A DNA stretch of 64,000 nt. Source: an uncultured Dokdonia sp. (GTDB lineage: Bacteria > Bacteroidota > Bacteroidia > Flavobacteriales > Flavobacteriaceae). Under the pieces are notes generated by a model. It saw only the letters and a list, made by a program, of their open reading frames with translations. It did no database searches and was not told the DNA's origin. The stretch is from contig NZ_CANMDS010000001.1 of NCBI RefSeq assembly GCF_947496725.1, positions 372,001 through 436,000 of the forward strand, given 5' to 3'. Positions 25,765 through 34,092 of this stretch are shown piece after piece; position 1 is the first letter of the stretch, and each line of letters opens with the position of its first letter. A program made the position numbers and the translations under genes.

Positions 25765-27597
25765 TTACTCTCCTCCTTCCATTTTCTTTTTAAGAGCTGC
25801 AAGAGCATCGTTTGCATCACCTAGTGTAGGCTTAGACTCATCTGCTTGAGCTTTAGCTTTCTTAGCTGCTTGTTTAACGATTTTTGCTTCTTCTTCTTTA
25901 TGGATTACCATATGTGAAGCTACTACACGCTTGAAGTCTTTGTTGAATTCTATAATCTGGAATTCAGCCTCTTCTCCTTTTCCTAGTTTTGTCCCGTCTT
26001 CTTTTTCAAGGTGACGTGTAGGAACAAATGCAGTGATATCTTCATTAAAGTCTATTGTAGCACCCTTGTCTACTATCTCTGTGATAGCCGCTTTGTGTGT
26101 TGTACCTACTTTAAACTCATCTTCATACTTATCCCAAGGGTTTGCCTCGATCTGTTTGTGTCCTAGTGAAAGTTTGCGTCCATCTACGTCAAGTTCAAGA
26201 ACAACTACTTCTAGCTTATCTCCTACCTCACAGAATTCTGATGGGTGCTTCACTTTCTTAGTCCAAGAAAGGTCTGAGATGTAAATTAATCCATCAATTC
26301 CTTCTTCTAGTTCTAAGAACACTCCAAAGTTTGTAAAGTTACGTACGATACCCTCGTGACGTGACCCTACTGGATACTTAGAAGTAATATCTGTCCAAGG
26401 ATCTTGCGTAAGTTGCTTGATACCTAGGCTCATCTTACGATCTTCACGATCTAGTGTAAGAATTTGTGCATCTACTACGTCTCCTACTTTTACAAAGTCT
26501 TGAGCGCTACGTAAGTGTGTAGACCAAGACATTTCAGATACGTGTATAAGACCTTCTACTCCTTCTTCTACTTCGATAAATGCACCGTAATCTGCGATTA
26601 CAACTACCTTACCTTTTACGTTATCTCCTACTTTAAGCTCGTCTCCTAAAGCTTCCCAAGGATGCTTAGAAAGTTGCTTAAGACCTAACTGGATACGTGT
26701 TTTATCCTCATCAAAGTCAAGGATTACTACGTTCAGTTTCTGATCAAGCTCAACGATTTCATTCGGGTGGTTGATACGTGACCAAGAAAGGTCTGTAATG
26801 TGTACCAGTCCATCAACACCTCCAAGATCAACAAATACACCGTAAGAAGTAATGTTTTTAACAACACCTTCAAGTACTTGTCCTTTCTCAAGCTGCCCGA
26901 TGATCTCCTTCTTCTGCTCTTCGATATCTGCTTCGATAAGCGCTTTGTGAGATACTACAACGTTTTTAAACTCGTGGTTGATTTTTACAACCTTGAATTC
27001 CATAGTTTTATTTACATACTGATCGTAATCACGTATAGGCTTCACATCAATCTGTGATCCTGGTAAGAATGCTTCGATACCGAAAACATCTACGATCATA
27101 CCTCCTTTAGTACGTGCTTTTACAAATCCGTTTACGATAGTTCCCTCATCGTGTGCAGCGTTAACGCGATCCCAAGCCTTGATAACACGTGCCTTACGGT
27201 GTGATAATATCAATTGCCCAGTTGCATCTTCACGTACATCGATAAGTACTTCTACTTTGTCACCTACTTTAAGGTCTGGATTGTAACGGAACTCGTTAAG
27301 AGAGATTACACCTTCAGACTTTGCGTTAATGTCGATAATTGCATCACGATCAGTAATAGTAATTACTGTTCCTTCTACTACGTCGTCATCAAGAGTGTCT
27401 ACAAAGTTGCTTGCTACAAGTGCTTCAAACTCTTCAAGCTGCTTGTCATCTACTGTATCGATTCCTTCTTCGTACTTCTCCCAGTTAAAATCTTTAAGAA
27501 ATTGCTCTGGGTTTTCTTGAGCTGGAGATAGCTCAACTTTTGGTGCTGCTACTGCAGCTTCTTCCTGAACTTCAGGATTTTTTGTTTCTTCAGCCAT
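25765..27597 (-). CDS. rpsA: 30S ribosomal protein S1
   Basis: 610 residues. An acidic N-terminal extension (MAEETKNPEVQEEAAV) is followed by six S1/OB repeats, e.g. VVEGTVITITDRDAIIDINAKSEG, GQVLEGVVKNITSYGVFVDLGGVDGLVHITDLSW, GDNVKGKVVVIADYGAFIEVEEGVEGLIHVSEMSW and GSRHEGIVRNFTNFGVFLELEEGIDGLIYISDLSW. It binds mRNA on the ribosome; in Bacteroidetes, where Shine-Dalgarno use is weak, S1 contacts with AU-rich leaders are thought important. A strong promoter and a structured leader of roughly 160 nt precede it. Confidence 0.97.
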   Translation of the reverse strand: MAEETKNPEVQEEAAVAAPKVELSPAQENPEQFLKDFNWEKYEEGIDTVDDKQLEEFEALVASNFVDTLDDDVVEGTVITITDRDAIIDINAKSEGVISLNEFRYNPDLKVGDKVEVLIDVREDATGQLILSHRKARVIKAWDRVNAAHDEGTIVNGFVKARTKGGMIVDVFGIEAFLPGSQIDVKPIRDYDQYVNKTMEFKVVKINHEFKNVVVSHKALIEADIEEQKKEIIGQLEKGQVLEGVVKNITSYGVFVDLGGVDGLVHITDLSWSRINHPNEIVELDQKLNVVILDFDEDKTRIQLGLKQLSKHPWEALGDELKVGDNVKGKVVVIADYGAFIEVEEGVEGLIHVSEMSWSTHLRSAQDFVKVGDVVDAQILTLDREDRKMSLGIKQLTQDPWTDITSKYPVGSRHEGIVRNFTNFGVFLELEEGIDGLIYISDLSWTKKVKHPSEFCEVGDKLEVVVLELDVDGRKLSLGHKQIEANPWDKYEDEFKVGTTHKAAITEIVDKGATIDFNEDITAFVPTRHLEKEDGTKLGKGEEAEFQIIEFNKDFKRVVASHMVIHKEEEAKIVKQAAKKAKAQADESKPTLGDANDALAALKKKMEGGE

Positions 27598-27655
27598 TTG
27601 TGCTAAAATTACATCTCACTTAAAACTAGCGCTTTAAAGCGGGATGGGTTTTGTA

Positions 27656-27699
27656 TTTTACGTTTCTCCGAAAGCTAGATAAACCAAGAAACCGTAAAA
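27656..27699 (-). promoter_or_regulatory. Hairpin in the rpsA 5' leader
   Basis: On the minus strand TTTTACGGTTTCT pairs with AGAAACGTAAAA (12 bp with one bulged G) around a 19-nt loop. A further self-complementary CGCTTTAAAGCG lies closer to the start. S1 is autoregulated through its leader in E. coli; a similar role here is a guess. Confidence 0.35.
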
Positions 27700-27762
27700 G
27701 GGTTTGTTTTGTTTTTTATAAATCCTCTGTGACAGCTTTCTACCGGTGGTCAAAAAGGTGCG

Positions 27763-27793
27763 CAAAAATACATCCTTTTTATTGATTTACAAA
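27763..27793 (-). promoter_or_regulatory. rpsA promoter of Bacteroidetes type
   Basis: On the minus strand TTTG (27793-27790), then 19 bp, then TATTTTTG (27770-27763). Both boxes and the spacing fit the primary sigma consensus TTTG-N19-TAnnTTTG, and give a leader of about 160 nt. Confidence 0.7.
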
Positions 27794-27967
27794 GGGGTTA
27801 TGTCATTATTTCTTCACTCTAATTTTTTAGAATAATAATGCAACCACACTATTATTTAAATAACTAAATGTAGAGTCTTATTACCCTATATGCGTTTGCT
27901 AAATGTTATGAAATTATAAATAAAAATTTTTTACCTTTCAAAATTCATTTTAATCAAAAATCATATT

Positions 27968-28912
27968 ATGAAAAAAATTACATTTTTAGCAATTTGCCTC
28001 TTTAGCGTATCAACTTACGCACAAAATGATGAGACAGCTTACTCTATGAATTCTACAACATCACAAACTAATAATACTCCTACAGAGGCGATAATAACCA
28101 GGTCTAGCTCTAACAGCCAAGTGGTTGTAGATACATATACTTCTCTTACAGACTTTAACACAGGAATCGCAGACTGCGATGACAGCACCATTACTTCTGA
28201 AGTTTTTACAGGAGGACCAGCAGCTATTACTGTTTGTGGCCCTTCCATTAGTGATGCGGGGGATAGTTGCTTTCCTGCTGCAGAAATTGAGGCTGGTTTT
28301 ACTACAACCTCTTCAGAACTTTCAAACCAAGCAAGTGTGGTGAACATACCTGCCGGATCTTTGGCAAATAATAGCTCTCTTATAGGAGCTACAACTTTTG
28401 CAGAGTTTACAATTATAAATTTCGACACGCCTATATATGCTGCAGCATTTGATATTTATAACAACCTCGATGCGACCACAAATGTTAGAATATATGGTAC
28501 TGGAGGAAACCTTATTGAAGATTTTGCGGTAAACACACCTATAGATGTTGAGACCTTCTTTGGGTTTTATACAGATGAAGAAGTTCTTAGTATAGAAATA
28601 GAAGGTGCGGCAGAAAGTGGTGAACTTTTTGGTGATTTTCTTTTCGGAGCAGAATGTAGTAACCTTAGTATAGAAGGACAAACACTTGTAAATGCATCTG
28701 CTTTTCCAAACCCTACAAAGGGCACAATAACTCTAACTACTCACTCATCTGTTCAAATTAATAGTATTTCTATACTAGATATAACAGGTAAAGAAGTTAT
28801 GAAACAATTAAACACCAATAGTGTAAACCTAGGCAACCTTGCAAATGGCTTATACTTAATAACAGCAAAAACTACTGCTGGAATTTTTACCCAAAAAGTA
28901 GTAAAGCAATAA
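27968..28912 (+). CDS. Secreted protein with type IX secretion C-terminal sorting domain
   Basis: 314 residues. The signal peptide is MKKITFLAICLFSVSTYAQ-N. The body (about 50-230) is a Cys-containing beta domain (STITSEVFTGGPAAITVCG, FTIINFDTPIYAAAFDIYNNLDATTNVRIYG) resembling lectin- or PEP-like jelly rolls. The last about 75 residues (ASAFPNPTKGTITLTTHSS ... VNLGNLANGLYLITAKTTAGIFTQKVVKQ) are a type A T9SS sorting domain, so the protein should pass the outer membrane and be cleaved or anchored outside. Ligand unknown. A 370-bp gap precedes it, holding the rpsA promoter on the other strand. Confidence 0.85.
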   Translation: MKKITFLAICLFSVSTYAQNDETAYSMNSTTSQTNNTPTEAIITRSSSNSQVVVDTYTSLTDFNTGIADCDDSTITSEVFTGGPAAITVCGPSISDAGDSCFPAAEIEAGFTTTSSELSNQASVVNIPAGSLANNSSLIGATTFAEFTIINFDTPIYAAAFDIYNNLDATTNVRIYGTGGNLIEDFAVNTPIDVETFFGFYTDEEVLSIEIEGAAESGELFGDFLFGAECSNLSIEGQTLVNASAFPNPTKGTITLTTHSSVQINSISILDITGKEVMKQLNTNSVNLGNLANGLYLITAKTTAGIFTQKVVKQ

Positions 28913-28935
28913 CCTTCTTTATACACAATTAGACT

Positions 28936-28966
28936 TAAAGGCTTCTCAAATTTTGAGAAGCCTTTA
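28936..28966 (+). terminator. Terminator of the T9SS substrate gene
   Basis: 15-bp perfect inverted repeat TAAAGGCTTCTCAAA / TTTGAGAAGCCTTTA (28936-28950, 28952-28966); the inner A/T pairs must open to form the loop. It starts 23 bp after the stop. Confidence 0.8.
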
Positions 28967-29039
28967 TAATATATTTTGTAGTGGTATAAACTATAGAATT
29001 GCTTAAAGCAAGCAGATTGCTAGTAATGTTATTTTTTAT

Positions 29040-29053
29040 GCTTTCGCGAAAGC
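29040..29053. repeat. Palindrome, 14-bp form, upstream of 29102
   Basis: GCTTTCGCGAAAGC intact, left outer C changed to T. It lies about 50 bp before the next gene and 22 bp before a TATCTTTA -7-like box at 29076. Confidence 0.9.
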
Positions 29054-29101
29054 GTAAAACTTATACAAACACCTGTATCTTTAAACACTTAATCAAGCCA
29101 A

Positions 29102-29470
29102 ATGAAAGGTATCTTCCTTACTGTATTTATCCTCTTTTGTGGGGCAAGCCTACATTCTCAAAATTATGACTTCCCTCCTAATGCACAACCTGGTAAATGC
29201 TATGAGCGCTGCTTTGAGTATGACAAAAAATTTACTTGGAAAGAAATAAGCTGTGACACCCTTGCATTGCGAGCCGAAAAGAGTAAGACAAAAGAAGACA
29301 TTATAAAAGCTCGTCAAGCCAAAATAAAATTAACGAAATACCAAGAGAAACTTAAAGACTTAGGATATAAAGTACAGATCACGGGTAAACTCAATAATCA
29401 AACAATTAAGGCTCACCATAAATATCTCAAAAGACAAAAAAAGAAAAAGAGAAAAAAGCGACGTCTATAA
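29102..29470 (+). CDS. Small secreted protein with a peptidoglycan-binding-like segment and basic tail
   Basis: 122 residues with a signal peptide (MKGIFLTVFILFCGASLHSQ-N). The mature N-terminus has Cys residues (GKCYERCFEYDKKFTWKEISCDT). Residues about 73-109 (AKIKLTKYQEKLKDLGYKVQITGKLNNQTIKAHHKYL) follow the pattern of a PG_binding_1 three-helix unit (L..LGY.V...G..N..T..A...Y). The C-terminus is an extreme Lys/Arg cluster (KRQKKKKRKKRRL). Binding to cell wall or another polyanion is plausible. Family otherwise not recognised. Confidence 0.65.
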   Translation: MKGIFLTVFILFCGASLHSQNYDFPPNAQPGKCYERCFEYDKKFTWKEISCDTLALRAEKSKTKEDIIKARQAKIKLTKYQEKLKDLGYKVQITGKLNNQTIKAHHKYLKRQKKKKRKKRRL

Positions 29471-29535
29471 AGCCTGGGGAACTTTATAGTATCAACAAAT
29501 TAATTATAATTGCATCATCAATCAAATCAATACAA

Positions 29536-30096
29536 ATGAAATATTATTTAAGCATACTTCTTACAATTACCATCACACTTGCATCTTGCAGCAGTGATGA
29601 CGATGCTAACTCAAGCATACTTTCTGAACTTACAGACCTAGAGGGCACACCTGGCTCAACCTATGATGAGAGTCTAGCCCAGTGGACTTCCTTAAAAAAT
29701 GAAAATGGAAGATCCTACATTTACCAAACAGAGGTTACATCTTGGACGGGTTATGGAGCTATAACCGAAATTAAAGTAATAAACAACAATGTTGTTTCTA
29801 GAGCATATCAATCTTATATAATGGATGGAGGAACGGGAGAAATAACATTTACAGAATCATATACAGAAAATGAAGCGACACTAGGCTCTCATCAAGAAGG
29901 AGCCGGTCCAGTAACCATAGATGATCTTTATAACTCCTGCGTGAGTGAATATCTTACGGTTGATGAGGAGAACAACACCATCTATTTCAACACCGAAACA
30001 AATGGATTACTGACTCTTTGCGGCTTTGTACCAGACTTTTGTGCAGACGATTGTTTTACAGGTGTATCTATAACGGCTTTTAACTGGATTGATTAA
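29536..30096 (+). CDS. Lipoprotein of unknown function
   Basis: 186 residues with a lipoprotein signal peptide MKYYLSILLTITITLASC-SSDDD (lipobox LASC, acidic +2 region typical of surface export in Bacteroidetes). The mature part is beta-rich (RSYIYQTEVTSWTGYGAITEIKVINNNVVSRAYQSY) and has Cys residues near the end (SCVSEY, LTLCGFVPDFCADDCF). It resembles other small flavobacterial lipoproteins whose role is not known. A 7-bp inverted repeat ACCTAAC/GTTAGGT (30211-30245) lies in the AT-rich 310-bp gap after it, which otherwise holds only a palindrome and the tetR control region. Confidence 0.7.
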   Translation: MKYYLSILLTITITLASCSSDDDANSSILSELTDLEGTPGSTYDESLAQWTSLKNENGRSYIYQTEVTSWTGYGAITEIKVINNNVVSRAYQSYIMDGGTGEITFTESYTENEATLGSHQEGAGPVTIDDLYNSCVSEYLTVDEENNTIYFNTETNGLLTLCGFVPDFCADDCFTGVSITAFNWID

Positions 30097-30329
30097 TTCT
30101 TACAAAACATAAGCTATAAAGCCTATCTCATACCCTTATGACCCCTATTATTAATGTTATATGTGAGTGGATTGGTTTAAAATTTAAAATAGTGGGATAG
30201 CTATCTGACTACCTAACAAAATTATAGCATTCTTAAAAGTTAGGTATAATTGTATTACTATTTAACGCACACCAACTTTGAGAGGCCTATCATCGTAAGT
30301 AACAAACCGGCTATGTTGATTTTTTTTTA

Positions 30330-30345
30330 CGCTTTCGCGAAAGCG
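30330..30345. repeat. 16-bp palindrome upstream of the TetR gene
   Basis: Exact copy, 17 bp before the TetR operator. Confidence 0.95.
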
Positions 30346-30362
30346 CAACTCAAAACAAAAAT

Positions 30363-30380
30363 AGACAGACCTGTCTGTAT
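30363..30380. promoter_or_regulatory. Operator 1 of the TetR-SDR pair
   Basis: AGACAGAC-CT-GTCTGTAT, an 8-2-8 inverted repeat with one mismatched pair, matching operator 2 at 30989. It covers the -33 region in front of the -7 box at 30395, so binding would repress the regulator's own gene. Confidence 0.75.
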
Positions 30381-30394
30381 TAAATATTTTACTC

Positions 30395-30402
30395 TATATT
30401 TG
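30395..30402 (+). promoter_or_regulatory. -7 box of the TetR gene
   Basis: TATATTTG, a full match to TAnnTTTG. It ends 4 bp before the ATG, so transcription should start at or near the start codon and give a leaderless message. Confidence 0.55.
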
Positions 30403-30406
30403 CCGT

Positions 30407-30970
30407 ATGAAACACGCCGAAGTGAAAAGTAGAATTATAGAAACCGCCTCAAACTTATTTTATAAGAACGGTTATAATACTACGGGTATCAATCAGATTA
30501 TTGCTGAAGCTGGTATTGCAAAGGCGACCCTCTATAATCATTTTAAATCTAAGGAGGAAATTTGTCTAGCATATCTCAAACACAAAAACATAAGCTTTCT
30601 TAAAGATTTTGAAGCATTTACCACTTCAAAAACAAAGGGAAAAGAACAACTCCTCGCTATTTTTGACTTCTTAACGTTATTCTATAAACAGAAGGATTTT
30701 AATGGATGCTGGTGTATAAAAACAGTAGCAGAAATACCAAAAGACAATAAGCTCATAAGAGATGAAATCCAATTACAGAAAAACACCTTCATTGATCTTA
30801 TCACAAAACTAGTAGCGACCAACTTAGACGAAAAAGATGAGGAACAAACAGCCTCTCTTGCTAGACAAATCTATTTACTTTATGAAAGCGCTGTAGGAGA
30901 AAGTCACCTGCACCAACAAGACTGGCCTATCTTAGAGTCAAAAAATATTTGTGAAAGACTGATCGCTTAA
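30407..30970 (+). CDS. TetR/AcrR family transcriptional repressor
   Basis: 187 residues. The N-terminal HTH is plain: KSRIIETASNLFYKNGYNTTGINQIIAEAGIAKATLYNHFKSKEEICLAYL (8-58). The rest is helical with a Trp/Cys-rich segment (FNGCWCIKTVAEIPKDNK), as in YcdC/NemR-like members that sense electrophiles or small aromatics. Two copies of the same inverted repeat flank the gene, one before it and one before the following short-chain dehydrogenase, so it very likely represses itself and that enzyme. No other in-frame start lies before the HTH. Confidence 0.92.
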   Translation: MKHAEVKSRIIETASNLFYKNGYNTTGINQIIAEAGIAKATLYNHFKSKEEICLAYLKHKNISFLKDFEAFTTSKTKGKEQLLAIFDFLTLFYKQKDFNGCWCIKTVAEIPKDNKLIRDEIQLQKNTFIDLITKLVATNLDEKDEEQTASLARQIYLLYESAVGESHLHQQDWPILESKNICERLIA

Positions 30971-30988
30971 AAAAATTTGAACACTTAA

Positions 30989-31006
30989 AGACAGACTTGT
31001 CTGTCT
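30989..31006. promoter_or_regulatory. Operator 2, upstream of the SDR gene
   Basis: Perfect 8-2-8 inverted repeat AGACAGAC-TT-GTCTGTCT in the 62-bp gap between the TetR gene and the SDR gene. Confidence 0.8.
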
Positions 31007-31032
31007 ATTATAAATAATTAAATAATTGAACT

Positions 31033-31779
31033 ATGAAAGAATTTAAAAACAAAGTAGCCTTAGTAATAGGTGGAACAAGCGGTATCGGTAATGCGACTAC
31101 AAACACTTTACTAGAAGGCGGTGCAACGGTACACGTGGTAGGTAGAAACACAGATAAAATAAGTGATGCTCCTAACCTAATTAAGCACACCGTAAATATC
31201 TCAAACACGCAAGAGGTAGATGGTTTAGTTGCTAAAATCAGCGAGCTAGAAAACTTAGATTATCTTGTAAATGCTTCAGGAATCTTTGGCCCTAAGCCAT
31301 TTTTAGATCACACAATGGAAGATTATAACTCTTACCAAGATCTTAATAGAGGTTTCTTTTTTATCACGCAGAGTGCTGCAAAGAAAATGAAAGCTACTCA
31401 AGGTGGTTCTATAGTAAATGTAGGATCTATGTGGGCTAAGCAAGCAGTAAAGGCAACTCCATCTTCTGCATATTCTATGCAAAAAGCAGGATTACATTCG
31501 CTCACGCAACACCTAGCAATGGAACTTGCAGATGATAACATACGTGTAAATGCAGTATCGCCTGCGCTTGTAAACACTCCGGTTTATAATAATGTTTTTG
31601 GCGGTGAAGAAGAAGCTCAAAAAGCGCTCGTAGGTTTTAACGCTTTTCACCCAATAGGCCGTTTTGGTGAGGCTCAAGACATTGCAAATAGTATTACATT
31701 CTTACTCTCTGACAAAGCTGGTTGGGTAACAGGTGCAATATGGGATACAGATGGCGGTGTAATGGCTGGAAGAAATTAA
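31033..31779 (+). CDS. Short-chain dehydrogenase/reductase (SDR)
   Basis: 248 residues, classical SDR. The cofactor loop is GGTSGIG (13-19) and VVGRNTDK suggests NADP preference; VNASG is at 79-83; the catalytic pair is Tyr147 and Lys151 in [17 protein letters not shown] is the usual C-terminus. It is the probable target of the preceding TetR repressor, which suggests it reduces the aldehyde, quinone or similar compound that the repressor senses. Substrate not deducible. Confidence 0.92.
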   Translation: MKEFKNKVALVIGGTSGIGNATTNTLLEGGATVHVVGRNTDKISDAPNLIKHTVNISNTQEVDGLVAKISELENLDYLVNASGIFGPKPFLDHTMEDYNSYQDLNRGFFFITQSAAKKMKATQGGSIVNVGSMWAKQAVKATPSSAYSMQKAGLHSLTQHLAMELADDNIRVNAVSPALVNTPVYNNVFGGEEEAQKALVGFNAFHPIGRFGEAQDIANSITFLLSDKAGWVTGAIWDTDGGVMAGRN

Positions 31780-31799
31780 AAAAGTATACATATTAACAC

Positions 31800-31837
31800 A
31801 AAGCCATAGACCGCAATACAGCAGCTATGGCTTTTTT
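31800..31837 (+). terminator. Terminator of the TetR-SDR unit
   Basis: Stem AAGCCATAG / CTATGGCTT (31801-31809, 31825-31833) with a 15-nt loop, then TTTTT. Confidence 0.8.
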
Positions 31838-32162
31838 GATTATAAGTACTATCTGTTTTTAAATGAATATTTCCTGTTTCCTACCTCTTTGGGTAAATCC
31901 GCAGTGAGATTGTAGAAAGCGTTTGTAGTTTCGTCTTGAGAAGCTATGACACTACAATAGACATAATGACAACTGTGTGGTTTTACGCTTTCGCGAAAGC
32001 ATATTTATTTTAAAGGAAATTACTGTTGTGCGAATATTCTTTAATTATTTATATACTTGCATCTCAATAAATTTTAGCAAATCTTAGAACACAGAACTGA
32101 GAAATCAAATTTTTGAAGGCAGAAAAACATTCCTCACGTTTCAATCAATCAAAAACAAAAAA
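31838..32162 (+). promoter_or_regulatory. Intergenic region before the Kelch lipoprotein
   Basis: 325 bp with no convincing gene. It holds the palindrome at 31987 and a -7-like TATACTTG at 32052-32059, which is the probable promoter of the gene at 32163. Confidence 0.35.
31987..32000. repeat. Palindrome, 14-bp form
   Basis: GCTTTCGCGAAAGC; left outer C kept, right outer G changed to A. Confidence 0.9.
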
Positions 32163-33452
32163 ATGAAATCAAACACAATCTCATCCCTCAAATTCTTATT
32201 AACTTTTGGACTAGCTATCGTTTTATATTCTTGTGAAACAGATAGTAGCGATGACTCTACACCCATAGAAGAAAATAATGCTCCTAATGAATTTGCATTA
32301 GTTACTATTGCAAATAACAGTGTTGATGTTCAAACTTTACCTTCATTCTCTTGGGAAACTGCAATAGATACCGATGGTGATATGGTCACATATGATTTAC
32401 TACTTGACACAAACCCAAATCCAAATAGTATAATTGCCGCTAGTTTAACTAGCACAAGCTATGCACTTGCAAATGAGCTTGAACTTGACACAACTTATTA
32501 TTGGAAAGTTATCGCTACCGATAGTGATGGTAACTCAACAACATCTACCGTTTTTCAATTTGATACAAGAGGTATAGAGTTACTCACCGCAAATTTTTTA
32601 ATGGACGGCCCTTTTCCTGTTAGAAGTAATCATACTACGGTTACATTTAATAATAGGATTTGGATCATAGGCGGTTCTATTTCAAATAATGTTTGGTCAA
32701 GTGCAGATGGGGTAATCTGGGAGGTAGAGACAGAAAATGCAGATTTTTCGCCAAGAGAGCTCCATACCTCGGTTGTTTTTGATAACAAAATATGGGTAAT
32801 AGGGGGAATTGGTTTTCAAAATTCTGGAGCTATAGGTGCTCTCAATGATGTTTGGTCTAGTTCTGATGGAATAAATTGGACGTTAGAAAATGACAATGCA
32901 AATTTTCCTCCTAGGTTTTTACATTCTTCTGTAGTGTTTGATAATAAAATTTGGGTGATTAATGGTTTAGATTCATCTACTTACAATGATGTGTGGAGCA
33001 GCTCTGACGGAGTAACTTGGACTTTAATCAATGACAACCCTCCACTAGCTTCGAGCATCGTAAATGAAAGTCTTGTTTTTGATAATAAGATGTGGGTACT
33101 AGGAGGTAATACTGATAATGGAGTGACTAATAATGTTTATTCAAGTTCTGATGGAGTAGACTGGCAACTTGTAACAGAAAACCCTGGTTTTTCTTCTAGA
33201 AACATTAGTGCTAGCGCCGTACTAGACAACAAAATGTGGATTTTTGGTGGAGAAACATCTAGTGGCTTAACAAATGATATTTGGTACACCTCAGACGGTA
33301 TATCTTGGTTTGAGGCTACCTCTGGCCCGGTTAATTACACAACTAGATTTGGTCATACAACAAGTGTACTAAATAACAAATTTTATATAATAGCAGGTTA
33401 TAATACAGAAGGGTCAAACCTCAACGATGTCTGGGTGTCTGAGATTCAATAA
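32163..33452 (+). CDS. Surface lipoprotein with fibronectin-like domain and Kelch-type beta-propeller
   Basis: 429 residues. Lipoprotein signal MKSNTISSLKFLLTFGLAIVLYSC-ETDSSDDS. Residues about 45-135 form a fibronectin III-like domain (PSFSWETAIDTDGDMVTYDLLLDTNPNPN, YYWKVIATDSDGN). From about 145 there are six repeats of about 48 residues with DNKIWVIGG and NDVWSSSDGVTW signatures, which should form a six-bladed propeller. The repeats are still similar at DNA level, so amplification is fairly recent. Likely a surface-exposed binding protein; ligand unknown. Confidence 0.8.
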   Translation: MKSNTISSLKFLLTFGLAIVLYSCETDSSDDSTPIEENNAPNEFALVTIANNSVDVQTLPSFSWETAIDTDGDMVTYDLLLDTNPNPNSIIAASLTSTSYALANELELDTTYYWKVIATDSDGNSTTSTVFQFDTRGIELLTANFLMDGPFPVRSNHTTVTFNNRIWIIGGSISNNVWSSADGVIWEVETENADFSPRELHTSVVFDNKIWVIGGIGFQNSGAIGALNDVWSSSDGINWTLENDNANFPPRFLHSSVVFDNKIWVINGLDSSTYNDVWSSSDGVTWTLINDNPPLASSIVNESLVFDNKMWVLGGNTDNGVTNNVYSSSDGVDWQLVTENPGFSSRNISASAVLDNKMWIFGGETSSGLTNDIWYTSDGISWFEATSGPVNYTTRFGHTTSVLNNKFYIIAGYNTEGSNLNDVWVSEIQ

Positions 33453-33477
33453 GAAGTAATTTATTTACACTCCCCTT

Positions 33478-33978
33478 ATGAAACAAAAAATAACCACACT
33501 ATTACTTATTTTATTTTTTTGCGTATCGCTTAATGTCTTTGCACAAGAAAATTTTGAGGAAACAACACTAGTTAAGAATATCTTTTCTGCGCTGCAAAAT
33601 CAAGATAGCAAACTAGTTATGCAAAGCCTTCCTACAAAAGAGGACATCTTATATATCATACCAATGGTTAAAGCGGGAAGGCCTAATGAGAGAGTTCCAG
33701 AGGTAGATAATATTCTAACCAATTTTAAGACGGAAGCTTCCAAAGACTTTAATGAAATCTTACGTAAGGGCACTTCTTTTGGAGTGGAGTGGGAAAATAT
33801 TACATTACAAAATGTACGTTATGAGCCTCACAACGACGAAAAGATAGCTGTTAAAAAAGGTCATATCATCTTGATATGTGACAGTAATGACATTACTTTT
33901 GAAATCATATTAAGACAGTCTATAAAAATTAAAGACAAATGGACGTTAATGGATAGAATGCGCTTTAGGTTGTTGTAA
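33478..33978 (+). CDS. Small exported protein of unknown function
   Basis: 166 residues with a signal peptide MKQKITTLLLILFFCVSLNVFAQ-E. The mature part is alpha+beta (TLVKNIFSALQNQDSKLVMQSLPTKEDILYIIP, then KKGHIILICDSNDITFEIILRQSIKIKDKWTLMDRMRF), a layout like NTF2/SnoaL-type or lumazine-binding small periplasmic proteins. The closing strand pair with KDKWTLMD is like such folds, but I cannot name a family. It starts 25 bp after the Kelch gene and may be cotranscribed. Confidence 0.65.
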   Translation: MKQKITTLLLILFFCVSLNVFAQENFEETTLVKNIFSALQNQDSKLVMQSLPTKEDILYIIPMVKAGRPNERVPEVDNILTNFKTEASKDFNEILRKGTSFGVEWENITLQNVRYEPHNDEKIAVKKGHIILICDSNDITFEIILRQSIKIKDKWTLMDRMRFRLL

Positions 33979-34092
33979 TTTTTGAAAACGTTGTCTAGTT
34001 GTTATAATTTATAAGGTTATTCTTTTAAAATAATACGTTTAGATACATCTTACTTTTTTAGGTATCTTGAGTGTATCTAAAAATCTGCGACA

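Noticed and set aside
30250-30432. 60-codon plus-strand frame containing FYAFAKAQL, like the secreted enzymes' signal peptides
   Set aside because: The resemblance comes only from the intergenic palindrome, which always reads AFAKA in that frame; the rest is not protein-like and it overlaps the TetR operator, promoter and start.
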